Shown: one piece after another, positions 54,743 through 64,000 of the stretch
Numbering within the stretch: position 1 is the stretch's first letter
Layout: the number at the start of each line of letters is the position of its first letter
Assembly: GCA_963843255.1 (NCBI GenBank)
Contig: CAWJJQ010000003.1
Coordinates: 806,001 to 870,000 of the forward strand
Length of the DNA: 64,000 bases
Direction of reading: 5' to 3'
Origin: Bog-159 sp963843255
GTDB taxonomy: Bacteria > Acidobacteriota > Terriglobia > Bryobacterales > Bryobacteraceae
The notes under the pieces: model-generated
What the model was told of the DNA's origin: nothing
Seen by the model: the letters and a program-made list of their open reading frames with translations, nothing else
The model's database searches: none
Translations under genes and position numbers: made by a program

Positions 54743-55708
54743 ATGTCCTCCGCGCCGCCGTCGCCTTCGTTGCGCAGTCTGTTTTCCGAACTCGAGCAGT
54801 TGTTTCAGAGTGAAACAGAGGCGCGCGTTTCCACCAGTGTGCAGGCCGCCGAGCGAGCCCTGGCTGAACACCTGAACCAATCCGTGCGCCGCCTTCGCCA
54901 GGCCGGCGGATTTTCCGAACTGGCCGCCATACTCTCGGATGCGTCCGGGCCCTTCGCCGGCGCCTGCGCCATATTTCAAGTGACCGAAACCGCAGTGAGT
55001 GGAGAACGGGTCCGCGGTGTGGCAAATGACGCAGCCGGGGGATTTCAAAAACTCAAATTTTCCGCAACAGAAGCCGCGGCGTTCGCTGGAGCGATCGAAT
55101 CGCGGGAGCCGGTGGTGGCGTTGTGTTCCCCATCGGAGGTACACCCGGCGGTAATCGAGATTTTCGGACACGCGGCGGGGGATAAGGCGCATTTGTTCCC
55201 TTTGTCCGTCGATCAAACTTGCGTCGGCATCCTTTACGCCAGCGGCACGGTGGAGAGCGCGGCTCTGGAGTTATTGGCGCAATCGGCCGCCACGATCCTG
55301 GAAGCCCGGCAGCGTCCTGTGCGCCAGCAGACGGCCTCGTCCGCCGCGAATCTGGTCAACATCGCGCCGGCGGCAGCCCCGGGCGCGCCCCAGAAAGATT
55401 GGGACGAATTAACCGCCGCCGAACGGCATATGCATTTGCGCGCCCAGCGTTTCGCGCGCGTCAAGGTGGCGGAAATGCGCCTTTACCGGCAGGACGCGGT
55501 CAAAGCAGGCCGCGCGCGCAGCGATATTTATACGGCATTGCAGGAGGCTATTGACGCCGGCCGGGAGGAGTTCCGGCAAAATTTCATGGCCGCCACGTCC
55601 ACCATGCCCGATTACTTTCATCAGGAGTTGGTGCGCACGCTGGCGAACGACAATCCTGCCTGGTTGGGGGAGAATTATCCTGGACCGCTCGTTCAACAGA
55701 CTCGTTAG
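54743..55708 (+). CDS. GAF-like cytoplasmic protein of unknown function
   Basis: A 321-residue soluble protein. It has an N-terminal coiled-coil-like helix (ELEQLFQSETEARVSTSVQ), a central GAF-like alpha/beta region (AILSDASGPFAGACAIFQV, LFPLSVDQTCVGILYA) and a C-terminal helical part (HLRAQRFARVKVAEMRLY, DIYTALQEAID) reminiscent of a conserved acidobacterial hypothetical. It directly precedes the lytic transglycosylase gene. Domain call is tentative. Confidence 0.6.
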   Translation: MSSAPPSPSLRSLFSELEQLFQSETEARVSTSVQAAERALAEHLNQSVRRLRQAGGFSELAAILSDASGPFAGACAIFQVTETAVSGERVRGVANDAAGGFQKLKFSATEAAAFAGAIESREPVVALCSPSEVHPAVIEIFGHAAGDKAHLFPLSVDQTCVGILYASGTVESAALELLAQSAATILEARQRPVRQQTASSAANLVNIAPAAAPGAPQKDWDELTAAERHMHLRAQRFARVKVAEMRLYRQDAVKAGRARSDIYTALQEAIDAGREEFRQNFMAATSTMPDYFHQELVRTLANDNPAWLGENYPGPLVQQTR

Positions 55709-55724
55709 ACGCGCCGTCAACTGC

Positions 55725-57911
55725 ATGCCGGCTGCTCTGGCAGTGCTGTTGTGCGCGCAGACGCCGGAATCGCCCGCCCGCGCCTATCGCGAGTCGCCCA
55801 CACCTGCCCGGCGCAAAGCGCTGGCGGCATTCGCGGCGGCTCATAGGGATAGTAACGGTGCGCTGGCGCATCTCACCTTAGGGGTGGTCTCGTTCGAGCA
55901 GAAGCAGTTCCCCGACGCCATCAAACATCTGCAGGCGGCCCAGCCCCGTCTGCCCAAGCTAGCCGACTACACCGCGTATTACCTGGCGGCCGCGCGGCTG
56001 GCGACTCAGGATTATGCCGCGGCCGCGCACGATGCGGCGATCGTGCTGAGCGTGCCCGTGCGCTCGCCCTTCGCCGCCCGGTCCATTGTAGAGGAGGCGC
56101 GGGGGTTGGCAAACTCGGGGTCCGCGCACGAAGCCATCGCCATGTTGCGCGAGCATTACGCGGAACTACCGCAACCGGACGGCGACTTAGTGCTGGCCAC
56201 CGCCTTTCAGGCCGCGCACGATCTGCCGCATGCCGTCGAATACTACCAGCGGGTGTATTACCAGCACCCTACAGGCGACGACGCCGACCAGGCCGCCGCC
56301 GCGCTCATCAGCCTGCGCGATAGCATGGTCGCCGCATACCCGTCGCCCGCGCCACAAGCCATGCTCAATCGGGCGAATCAACTGCTCGCGCAGCACGAGT
56401 ATCCGCGCGCCCGCACCGAGTTTCAACTGCTCGCGCCGCAGCTCACCGGTGCGGAGCGCGATCAGGCGCGCGTCGGCGTCGGAGCCGCCGATTATCTGAA
56501 CGGCGACGTCTCGCAAGCTTATTCGTATTTACACGGTCTCGACGTTTCCGGCCACGACGCGGATGCCGAGCGCCTCTATTATTTGACCGAATGCGCGCGC
56601 AAGCTCAACGACGATGAGCAGATGATGGAAGCTCTCCGCGGGCTCGCCAAACACTACGGCGAATCGCAGTGGAGATACAAGGCTCTTATTTCCGCCGCTA
56701 ACCGTTTCCTGGTCACCAACCAGCCCGATAAGTACGTTCCGCTTTATAAGGCGGTGTATGAGACCTTTCCGGATCAGCCACTGGCTGCGCCGTGCCACTG
56801 GAGGGTGGTTTGGGCAGCCTACATTCGGCGCCAGCACGAAACGCGCGAACTGCTGCGTGAGCACCTGGTGCGATACCCCGGGCACCCTTCGGCCAGCGCC
56901 GCGCTGTACTTCCTGGGCCGCCTCGAGGAAGCCGGCGGAGATGCCTCCGCCGCACGGGCGTACTACGATAAGCTGGCCGCGCAATTCCCCAACTACTACT
57001 ACGGTATCTTGGGGCGCGAACTTCTGAAGCAGGCCAAGATCGACGCGGCGGGACCGTCGCAAAAAACTTCGCAGTTCCTGCATTCCGTCGCCTTTCCTCC
57101 GCACCGGCCGGCCATCAGCACCGCGCCCGACGAGGAAACGGCACTGCGCATGGCGCGCGCCCGCCTGCTGGTCTCCGCGGGATTGACCGATCTGGCGCAG
57201 ATGGAACTGCGCTTCGGCGCTCGCAGCGGAAGCCAGCCCTATCTGATGGCCATGGAGCTGGCGCGTACCGCCGGCACGCCGCACGAGCGGCTGCATAACA
57301 TGAAGTCCGCCGCGCCCGACTATCTTTCCATGTCAATCCAGGATGCACCCGCGGCATTCTGGCAGCTCTTATTTCCCCTGCCCTACGAAAAAGACCTGGT
57401 GCGCAATGCCCGGGAGCGTAGCCTGGATCCTTATATAGTGGCGGCCCTGATCCGGCAGGAGTCCGAGTTCGATCCGCAGGCCCTCTCTGGTAAACACGCT
57501 TACGGACTCACTCAAGTCGAACCGGCCACCGGACGTGCGCTGGCGCGTAAAGTTGGCGTCCGCCGCTTTACCAATCGCTCTCTGTTCCAGCCGGCGATTA
57601 ACTTGAAGTTGGGAACTTATTATCTACGTTCGCTGCTCGATCAGTGGGGAGGCAAATGGGAACAGACCCTGGCTTCCTATAATGCGGGTAAGTCGCGGGT
57701 AAACGACTGGCTCACCTGGAACACTTACCAGGAACCCGCCGAATTTGTGGAGTCGATTCCTTTTAGCGAAACGCGGGAATACGTGGAAGCGGTGCTGAGA
57801 AATGCAACTGTTTATCGGCAGCTTTATACGACACCCAGCCCCAAAGTAGTACCAAACCGCGAGCCAAAACCCGCAAGCCGGCCTGTTCGCCGGCCTTCAC
57901 CGGCTATGTAA
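55725..57911 (+). CDS. Soluble lytic murein transglycosylase with TPR-like superhelix
   Basis: A 728-residue protein with an N-terminal hydrophobic signal (MPAALAVLLCAQ), a long alpha-superhelical TPR-type region and a C-terminal SLT domain: DPYIVAALIRQESEFDPQAL with the catalytic Glu, GKHAYGLTQVEPATG and ASYNAGKSRVNDWL. It cleaves peptidoglycan strands to 1,6-anhydromuropeptides in the periplasm, in the style of Slt70. The start at 55725 is preferred; the frame is open further upstream inside the previous gene. Confidence 0.88.
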   Translation: MPAALAVLLCAQTPESPARAYRESPTPARRKALAAFAAAHRDSNGALAHLTLGVVSFEQKQFPDAIKHLQAAQPRLPKLADYTAYYLAAARLATQDYAAAAHDAAIVLSVPVRSPFAARSIVEEARGLANSGSAHEAIAMLREHYAELPQPDGDLVLATAFQAAHDLPHAVEYYQRVYYQHPTGDDADQAAAALISLRDSMVAAYPSPAPQAMLNRANQLLAQHEYPRARTEFQLLAPQLTGAERDQARVGVGAADYLNGDVSQAYSYLHGLDVSGHDADAERLYYLTECARKLNDDEQMMEALRGLAKHYGESQWRYKALISAANRFLVTNQPDKYVPLYKAVYETFPDQPLAAPCHWRVVWAAYIRRQHETRELLREHLVRYPGHPSASAALYFLGRLEEAGGDASAARAYYDKLAAQFPNYYYGILGRELLKQAKIDAAGPSQKTSQFLHSVAFPPHRPAISTAPDEETALRMARARLLVSAGLTDLAQMELRFGARSGSQPYLMAMELARTAGTPHERLHNMKSAAPDYLSMSIQDAPAAFWQLLFPLPYEKDLVRNARERSLDPYIVAALIRQESEFDPQALSGKHAYGLTQVEPATGRALARKVGVRRFTNRSLFQPAINLKLGTYYLRSLLDQWGGKWEQTLASYNAGKSRVNDWLTWNTYQEPAEFVESIPFSETREYVEAVLRNATVYRQLYTTPSPKVVPNREPKPASRPVRRPSPAM

Positions 57912-58031
57912 CAGGCCGTACATCGGATTGTGACTTGCCGTTTGCCTAAAAAATGTGCGAATCTTAATCTTCGATATATACTATAAAAAGGAGCCGAATC
58001 CACAGAAGCGCACCTTTGACAGGAGAACTAT

Positions 58032-58415
58032 ATGCTGCCAGGTTTCCTACTGCCGGAGACGACCATCCGCGAGACCGGTACCGGTCCCGAGGTTAACCTT
58101 GGAGATTTCCGAGGCGGTCTGATCCTTGTCACTCTCGGCATTACTCGCATCATTGAACAGGAAAGCCTGGATGTATCCATCTGGGGTTCACCTGATAATG
58201 TGGAGTGGGGCGCCAAACCCGTAGTTTCCTTTCCACAGAAGTTCTATTGCGGCACGTACCAGATTCTGCTCGACTTGCGCTCCCAGCCCGAAATCCAATA
58301 TCTGCGTGCAAAGTATCAGGCCCAACGTTGGGGCAAAGGTGAACCCAAACCGCTGTTCGGCGCCTACCTGTTCGCCCAGGCTGTTCAACAGCAGGTGCTG
58401 GGGATGACCGCCTGA
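58032..58415 (+). CDS. Conserved protein of unknown function
   Basis: A 127-residue protein with no membrane segment, beginning MLPGFLLPETTIRETGTG. It is beta-rich with RGGLILVTLGITRIIEQESL and SQPEIQYLRAKYQAQRW in the second half. I do not recognise a family by name. AGGAG lies 8 nt before the ATG, and the 120 bp upstream are AT-rich with a TATACT box near 57977, so it likely has its own promoter. mqnC follows 15 nt later, so the two may be co-transcribed. Confidence 0.65.
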   Translation: MLPGFLLPETTIRETGTGPEVNLGDFRGGLILVTLGITRIIEQESLDVSIWGSPDNVEWGAKPVVSFPQKFYCGTYQILLDLRSQPEIQYLRAKYQAQRWGKGEPKPLFGAYLFAQAVQQQVLGMTA

Positions 58416-58430
58416 CGCCCGTATGACACA

Positions 58431-59462
58431 ATGATTTCCTACGACGAAGCATTGGATCTTTTTCATTCTGACGACTTGATCGGTATCGGTATGGCTGCCG
58501 ATGCGCTGCGTCGGAAATATCACCCCGAAGGTGTGGTTTCTTACATCATCGACCGTAATATCAACTACACCAACTTCTGTACGGAATATTGCAGCTTTTG
58601 CGCCTTCTACCGCCCCATGGGGCATGCCGAAGGGTACGTACACGATCAGCAGACCATATTCGACAAAATCCAGGAGACGTTAGACCTTGGCGGAACCGGC
58701 GTTCTCATGCAAGGCGGCCTGCACCCCGACCTCAAGATCGAATGGTATGAGGACCTGCTGAGCGCCATCAAGAAGCGCTTCACGATTCATCTGCATTGTT
58801 TCTCGGCCCCCGAGATCACCAACATCGCCGAAGTGAGCGGGCTCAATCTGCGCGATACTATCGCCCGCCTGCGCGACGCTGGCCTCGACTCCATTCCCGG
58901 CGGCGGCGCGGAGATTCTCGACGATGCGGTACGCCATCGCATCAGCCGCCTCAAGTGCAATACTTCGGAATGGATCGACGTCCATCGCACCGCGCACGCG
59001 CTGGGCATGCGCACCACCGCCACCATGATGTTCGGCTGCGGCGAAACGCTCGAACAGCGCATGAACCATTTGCGCATCGTGCGTGAGATTCAGGAGGACA
59101 CCGGCGGCTTCACGGCCTTCATCCCCTGGACATTCCAACGCGCCAACACCTCGCTCGGTCATTTCGTGCACGAAGAAGCCACCGCCGTCGAATACCTGCA
59201 GAACCTGGCGATCTCGCGCTTGTATCTCGACAACATCGAACACGTGCAATCCTCCTGGGTAACCCAAGGTTTGAAGACCTGCCAGCTTGGGTTGCGCTTC
59301 GGCGGCAATGATGTGGGCAGCATCATGATCGAGGAGAACGTGGTTTCCGCGGCCGGCGCGCATCATCGCGCCAGCGAAGAGGAACTGCGACGCATTATCC
59401 GGGATGCCGGCTTCATCCCCAAACAGCGCGATACCCTCTATCGCACCTATTTCCTGAATTAA
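58431..59462 (+). CDS. mqnC: Cyclic dehypoxanthinyl futalosine synthase
   Basis: A 343-residue radical-SAM enzyme with the CxxxCxxC cluster motif (CTEYCSFC) within NINYTNFCTEYCSFCAFYRP, then GGTGVLMQGGLHPDL and CFSAPEITNIAE, which are diagnostic of MqnC. It catalyses the radical cyclisation in the futalosine route to menaquinone. No mqnA, B or D is in the window, so the pathway is split. Confidence 0.93.
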   Translation: MISYDEALDLFHSDDLIGIGMAADALRRKYHPEGVVSYIIDRNINYTNFCTEYCSFCAFYRPMGHAEGYVHDQQTIFDKIQETLDLGGTGVLMQGGLHPDLKIEWYEDLLSAIKKRFTIHLHCFSAPEITNIAEVSGLNLRDTIARLRDAGLDSIPGGGAEILDDAVRHRISRLKCNTSEWIDVHRTAHALGMRTTATMMFGCGETLEQRMNHLRIVREIQEDTGGFTAFIPWTFQRANTSLGHFVHEEATAVEYLQNLAISRLYLDNIEHVQSSWVTQGLKTCQLGLRFGGNDVGSIMIEENVVSAAGAHHRASEEELRRIIRDAGFIPKQRDTLYRTYFLN

Positions 59463-59475
59463 GCGGACCCACCGA

Positions 59476-61335
59476 CTATCGTTCCAATCCGGCCAAATTT
59501 TCGAGCGCGGTGAAGCGTGCGTCGCCGTGCAGCTCGTCGAAGGCCGGATCGCGCAGGATGGAGACCAGCGGCTCCCGGGCGGCGGCCGATTTCCGCAGGT
59601 AGACGACGGCCGCATCCCGATCGTGGACGAGCGCATATCCGATGGCCAGTTCATAGATCTTGCCGGGAGAGATGGTGCTGGCCGCCTGCCGCAGGTACCG
59701 CTGCGCGCGATCCGTTTCCCCGCGGCAGCTACACTCGTACGCCCGGTGGACCGTGGCTTCCGGTGCGGCGAGGGCTTGCGCGGCAGATGCGAACTGGCGG
59801 TCCGCCTCGGCGCATTCCCTCATCAACAATGCCACGCGCCCCAGCTGCAGGTGAGCATAGATCAGGCCTGGTTTCAGCTCCAGGGTCTCCTGCAAGGTGC
59901 TTTGTGCCTTGGCAAACTGGCGCTGATAGTAATAAACGTAGAACTGGCAGAAGCGCGGGGCGATACCCAGCGGCTCCAGGTTCTCGGCGGTCGCGCACTG
60001 CTGCTGGGCGTCCGCATAGCGGCCGTGCCAAGCGAGCGACCAGCCGTACGCTGCGCGCGTGCTGGCTTGCGCTCCCTTCTCCAGAGCAACCTGGTATTCG
60101 CGTTCCGCACGCGGCCAATCCCAGTCGCGATTTTCCTCGATTTCGGCCAGGAGCCCGTGCGCATCGCCCGCATCGGGATCCAGGCGCAGCGCCTCCGCCA
60201 AAGATGCCCGCGCTCGCGCAAAGGCCTCGCTGCTCGGTGAGTTGAAGCTTGTCAGTTCGAGCTCCGCCGCGGCCAGACCCGTGTACGCGCGGGCATAGGA
60301 CGGGTCCTTGTCAATCGCCGCGTGAAACAGCCCGATGCTCTCCCCGATGGAGGCCGGCGTCAACCGGGCATATTGATAACTGGCACGGAGGTAGAGGTCC
60401 AAAGCCTCTGGATTGTTGGTGGAAGGCCGGGTTAGTTGACTTGGAGCTTTAATACCCAGCCGGCTGACTGCGCCGGCGATTGCCTGGGCGATCTCGCGCT
60501 GCACCGTCAACATGTCGCCGGAACGGGTATCGTATGCGTGCGACCACAGGTGATAACCGTCTTCGGTCCGGTTTAGTTGAGCGGTAATGCGGACATGATC
60601 GCCTTCCCGCGCCAGGCTGCCTTCGAGCGCCGCATCCACCCTCAGGTCGCGCCCGATCTGGCGAACATCCACGCCCTTTCCCTTGTACTGGAAAGCTGAT
60701 GTTCTGGCGACGACTCTCAGGTCTTTCCAGTTGGCAAACTCGTTGGTGAGCTCATCGGTCAGGCCGTCTGCCAAATATTGATCGGCGCCGTTCGGTGAGA
60801 AGTTCTGAAAGGGCAGCACCACCAGCGAGTGAATTGGCCGGCCACGACCCAAATTCACCCGCCAGAGCGCTGCGCCAGCGGCCGAGAGCAGAAGGAGGGC
60901 GGCGATTACCGGCCAAGTCGCGGCCCACCGGCCCCGGGAATGCTCCTCCGGAGCAACTGGGATCGGTAAAGCAGGTGTCGCCTGCGGCGCACGGATGGCA
61001 AAAACAGGTTGATAACCGCGCGGCGGGATCTCGATGAGGATGCGGTCGTCCGCCCCATCCGTCGCGTAGTATTCCTTCAGCTTCTGGCGCAGTCGGCCAG
61101 CCTCGGTGCGTACAATGGACTCTATGCGCGGATCAAACGACGCGGGGCGTTCAAAGACATCGACGCCGATAGCGTATTCGTTGATCGCGTCGGATTCGTC
61201 ATCGAGCGTGCGCTCCACCAGATAGCGCAGAAGCTGCCCGCGGCGTAACGACAACGAAAAAGCCGGTCGGGACAACAGGCGGTCAAGTTGCGCACGTACC
61301 TCCCCACCCTGTGGCACTACCCTCCCCGTGGCCAT
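59476..61335 (-). CDS. Winged-helix/TolB-N/TPR membrane regulator
   Basis: A 619-residue protein. The N-terminal ~110 residues form a winged-helix-like DNA-binding part (FSLSLRRGQLLRYLVERTLD, VRTEAGRLRQKLKEYY), then one membrane helix (PVIAALLLLSAAGAALWRV), a TolB-N/adenylate-cyclase-associated domain (LVVLPFQNFSPNGADQYLAD, LTDELTNEFANWKDLRVVAR) and TPR repeats. This architecture is frequent in Acidobacteriota and probably links envelope signals to transcription. Regulated genes unknown. Divergent from the HAF gene. Confidence 0.8.
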   Translation of the reverse strand: MATGRVVPQGGEVRAQLDRLLSRPAFSLSLRRGQLLRYLVERTLDDESDAINEYAIGVDVFERPASFDPRIESIVRTEAGRLRQKLKEYYATDGADDRILIEIPPRGYQPVFAIRAPQATPALPIPVAPEEHSRGRWAATWPVIAALLLLSAAGAALWRVNLGRGRPIHSLVVLPFQNFSPNGADQYLADGLTDELTNEFANWKDLRVVARTSAFQYKGKGVDVRQIGRDLRVDAALEGSLAREGDHVRITAQLNRTEDGYHLWSHAYDTRSGDMLTVQREIAQAIAGAVSRLGIKAPSQLTRPSTNNPEALDLYLRASYQYARLTPASIGESIGLFHAAIDKDPSYARAYTGLAAAELELTSFNSPSSEAFARARASLAEALRLDPDAGDAHGLLAEIEENRDWDWPRAEREYQVALEKGAQASTRAAYGWSLAWHGRYADAQQQCATAENLEPLGIAPRFCQFYVYYYQRQFAKAQSTLQETLELKPGLIYAHLQLGRVALLMRECAEADRQFASAAQALAAPEATVHRAYECSCRGETDRAQRYLRQAASTISPGKIYELAIGYALVHDRDAAVVYLRKSAAAREPLVSILRDPAFDELHGDARFTALENLAGLER

Positions 61336-61454
61336 CCTACTTTCGTTCTGCTTAGTGTAACACGCTCAGAATAAAGGCTTGTGACGTCACGTGCCGTCTG
61401 CGACTTGCGTCCTCGCGCGGCGGCAGCCGAGACTGCGGAAACGGGTGATCCAGC

Positions 61455-62339
61455 ATGAAGACAAAAACAACATTCTATGTATCTGCTTATTTCGTAGGGG
61501 CTGCCTGGCTACTGTCAGTCTCCCCCGCGCAGGCTTTTACCAGCCACCATGTGACCATACCCGGCGGCTCCAACGTGTTGGTTACGGGCGTTAACGATTC
61601 GGGGGAGATGGTAGCCAACTACACAGACACCGCCGGAAGCAGCCACTGCGCCGCTATCGCCGGCAGCACCATTACGGAGATTGTCGACCCCAACGCCGTC
61701 GGCACCGGCCCAGGCAAAGGAACGAGCTGCTGGGGCATCAACAATTCCGGCGAGATTACCGGATCCTACTCAGCCGTCACGTGGGGCAATGGCTTCATCT
61801 ACAGTGGCGGGACCTTTACCGACGTAATCTATCCAGGCGCTACCGCGGGAACGATTGCCTACGGCCTGAATAATGTAGGGCAAATTGTCGGCTCGTATGC
61901 CGACAATACGGGCCAGTTCGGCTTCCTGTACACCGCATCCAGCGGCACCTACACGAAGCTGCAAGTGCCCGGCGCGACGGCTACGCTGGCGGTAGGGGTG
62001 AATGATAGCGGCATCGTAACCTTCGAATGGGTGAACTCGACGTTCGTCTTCTCGGGTGCCTACCTGGCGGGAGGCCACTACCACCTGTTGAACGTGCCCG
62101 GCGCCACGCAATCGAAGGCGCGCGGCATAAACGTACACGGCGCCATGGTCCTGAACGCGCAGGATTCGTCGGGCGTGTGGCACGGCTACGTCTACGCGCA
62201 TGGCACCTTCACGCAATTCGATGTAGCTAACGCGACCAATACTTACAGTTTCGGCATCAACTCCCTGGGACAACTCGTGGGCGGTTTCAACCCCAGCGCG
62301 AAGCCGACGGCCGAAATTGGATTCGAGGGGCACCTGTAA
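61455..62339 (+). CDS. Secreted HAF-repeat protein
   Basis: A 294-residue secreted protein with a signal peptide (FVGAAWLLSVSPAQA) and repeated HAF-type units: NVLVTGVNDSGEMVANYTD, CWGINNSGEITGSYSA, AYGLNNVGQIVGSYADN, VAVGVNDSGIVTFEW and SFGINSLGQLVGGFN. The repeats resemble blades of a beta-propeller-like extracellular protein. There is no PEP-CTERM here, unlike its relative at 35125-35790. Function unknown; 61336-61454 is the shared divergent promoter region. Confidence 0.8.
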   Translation: MKTKTTFYVSAYFVGAAWLLSVSPAQAFTSHHVTIPGGSNVLVTGVNDSGEMVANYTDTAGSSHCAAIAGSTITEIVDPNAVGTGPGKGTSCWGINNSGEITGSYSAVTWGNGFIYSGGTFTDVIYPGATAGTIAYGLNNVGQIVGSYADNTGQFGFLYTASSGTYTKLQVPGATATLAVGVNDSGIVTFEWVNSTFVFSGAYLAGGHYHLLNVPGATQSKARGINVHGAMVLNAQDSSGVWHGYVYAHGTFTQFDVANATNTYSFGINSLGQLVGGFNPSAKPTAEIGFEGHL

Positions 62340-62380
62340 GAGTCCAACTTTCCAAGGCGCCGCTCCGTCCATAATTAAGA

Positions 62381-63896
62381 GTGGCCGTCGCACCTTTAAT
62401 TGAACAACACCAGCACGAGAGCCGCGCCGCCAGGACGCTGCGGGAAGCCTTTGAATCCGGGCGTCCGTTGACTTATCTCCACACCTCGGAGGAACTGCGC
62501 GTGGCGCGAATCCTGCGCGAGGTGAGTGCGAACCAGGCGTCGCGGGCGCCTTTGCCCATCTGGATCTGGAGCCTGACGGAGGGTCTGCACCGTGAGGGTG
62601 AGGAGGCCCAGCCAGGCACGCATTCGCCGCGCAGCGTTCTTAGATTTCATCGCCGCCCACCCGGAAGCCGGGATCTTTCACCTGAAGGATTTCCACGAGC
62701 CGCTGCGCGAGTCGCCAGAGATCCGGCGCCGGTTGCGCGATCTCTATGAGAGCTGCCGAGACCAGCGCAAATTCGTGGTCATCAGCTCGCCGGTACGCGC
62801 CATCCCGGAAGAAGTGGAGCGGAATATCCTGTTCCTGGAGCTGCGGCCGCCCGACGTGGTCGAGCTTGTCGATTTTCTGCGCGACGAGAATCCCCAGACA
62901 GACACCAGCGAGGCCACCCTACAGCAGATGGCGCGCACCCTACAGGGCTTGACGCTCGACGAAGCTCGGTACGCTCTTCGTCGCGCCCTGGTTGCCACGC
63001 CACGGCTAGGTCCCCAATCCATTCCCGCGCTGCTCGAGGAAAAGCGCCTGCTGGTGAACCGCAGCGGCTACATCGAATTCATTGCGGAAGGCGGCGATCT
63101 CGCCGACGTGGGTGGCCTCCAAGGCCTGAAGCAGTGGCTCATCGAGCGCCGGAAGCTCTTTCAGCTGCGTGATGCGGTCAGCGCCGAAATTGTCCCCAAG
63201 GGCCTGCTAATGATGGGCATGCCCGGCTGCGGGAAAAGTCTCTCGGTCAAAGCGATTGCTTCCCTCTTTGATTTGCCGCTCTATCGAATTGACATGACCG
63301 AGATCTTCTCCGGCCGTCACGGCAAGCCGGAAGGCGCTTTCGTGCAGGCCTGCCGCATGCTTGAAGATATGGCCCCGGCGGTTCTCTGGTTCGACGAAAT
63401 CGAGAGGGGCATCAGCACCAACGAGTCCGGTGGCGAGCAGGGACGCATCTTCGGCTTCTTCCTCACCTGGATGCAGGAAAAGACGCGCGGCCTGTTCGTC
63501 GCCGCTACCGCCAACCGCATCGAAATGCTGCCCGCCGAAATGATCCGCAAAGGCCGCTTCGACGAAGTTTTCTTCGTCGATCTTCCCGAAAACGACGAGC
63601 GCATCGAGATCTTCAAGATCCATCTGCGCCGGCGCGGAGTCGATCCCGCCGCCTTCAACCTGCCGCAGCTCATCGATTTCACGGTCGGCTGGAGCGGCGC
63701 CGAGATCGAGCAAAGCGTCGTATCGGCGCTGACTAAGGCGCAACTGGCGGACCGCGAGATATCGGAGGACGATCTGTTTACTTCGGTGGTGAGCATCATG
63801 CCGTTGTCCCGCACCATGAAGGAGCAGATCAACCATATTCGCAGTTGGGCGTTCGAGCGGGCCGTGCGGGCGTCGCCTCGGCCGGGCGTGCGGTAG
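62381..63896 (+). pseudogene. Ycf46-like AAA+ ATPase, single frameshift
   Basis: The N-terminal part (GTG at 62381; LTYLHTSEELRVARILREVS, PLPIWIWSLTEGLHREGEE) and the main part (DFIAAHPEAGIFHLKDFHE onward) read in two frames, joined near 62640 by one extra base in GTTCTTAGAT. Joined they give ~500 residues. The AAA core is intact: Walker A GMPGCGKSL, Walker B VLWFDEIERG, arginine-finger region IRKGRFDEVFF. This is the Ycf46/Slr0374-like AAA family. The single shift may be a sequencing error. Beyond 63896, the last ~100 bp show only a possible next start at 63992. Confidence 0.82.
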
Positions 63897-64000
63897 GGCG
63901 TGGATCGCAGCATGCCAACCGCCCGTGCCGCTGTGGGCCGCGCGTCGTTGTTAAAGCGGGCCGATCCCGCCTGTTGTTAGACTAGGGGCTCATGCTCCCC

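Overview
The window is GC-rich, densely coded bacterial DNA. Its gene set points to the Acidobacteriota, probably a Solibacter/Bryobacter-like soil lineage. The pointers are a PadR regulator beside an ADOP-type FtsX permease, an ECF sigma factor beside a TPR serine/threonine kinase, a DUF2934 protein, a winged-helix/TolB-N/TPR regulator, HAF-repeat and PEP-CTERM secreted proteins, and futalosine-route menaquinone synthesis (MqnC). The taxonomic call is inference from family content, not from a marker gene.

Layout. 1-3.4 kb: the start of an Nramp metal transporter, a DUF2934 protein, a DksA-like protein, a glycosyltransferase fragment, an FAD oxidoreductase and a decayed AhpD/CMD-like gene. 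3.5-9.4 kb: a sodium:solute symporter, a Ser/Thr kinase with its ECF sigma factor, and a secreted protein. 9.4-14.8 kb: rsmD, recG (frameshifted), a Gfo/Idh/MocA oxidoreductase, fabI and an EgtD-like methyltransferase. 14.8-17 kb: tRNA-Arg(TCG), whose last 48 nt are repeated 1.15 kb downstream, bounding a small island with a PIN toxin-antitoxin pair; a degenerate tyrosine integrase lies just outside. 17-20 kb: a divergent MFS transporter and enolase-superfamily enzyme, then a DUF4177 protein. 20.1-26.5 kb: a four-gene envelope operon around a 1264-residue CHAT (caspase-like) TPR protein. 27-31.7 kb: flagellin, a decayed FHA/sigma-54 activator, and an encapsulin with a DyP peroxidase cargo. 31.9-35.8 kb: PadR with operator, a frameshifted ADOP permease and a PEP-CTERM HAF protein. 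35.9-36.6 kb: a deiodinase-like gene with an in-frame TGA exactly at the selenocysteine position. 36.7-45.2 kb: a MetE-like gene broken by an 11-bp tandem duplication, a molybdopterin oxidoreductase with a small lipoprotein, a Tat-exported glycosidase-like protein, a quinone oxidoreductase, a DoxX protein and an esterase. 45.2-49.1 kb: a sulfate ABC operon (sbp-cysT-cysW-cysA). 49.2-64 kb: a PmoA-family protein, nadD, a second DksA-like gene, ubiE/menG, a Clp-like AAA ATPase, an SDR, a lytic transglycosylase, mqnC, a TPR regulator, a HAF protein and a frameshifted Ycf46-like AAA ATPase.

The most interesting item is the deiodinase-like selenoprotein candidate (35868-36566, minus strand). The reading frame is open on both sides of the TGA, the TGA sits in the family motif FGSxT-U-PPF, and a short hairpin follows at the spacing expected of a bacterial SECIS. 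Second is the tRNA-bounded toxin-antitoxin micro-island.

Frame-disrupting indels are unusually common here (recG, ADOP, Ycf46, CMD, MetE-like, FHA activator, integrase). Some are clearly genuine decay: a lost start codon, a lost catalytic His, a tandem duplication. Others are single-base shifts in otherwise healthy genes, so raw reads should be checked before those genes are called dead.
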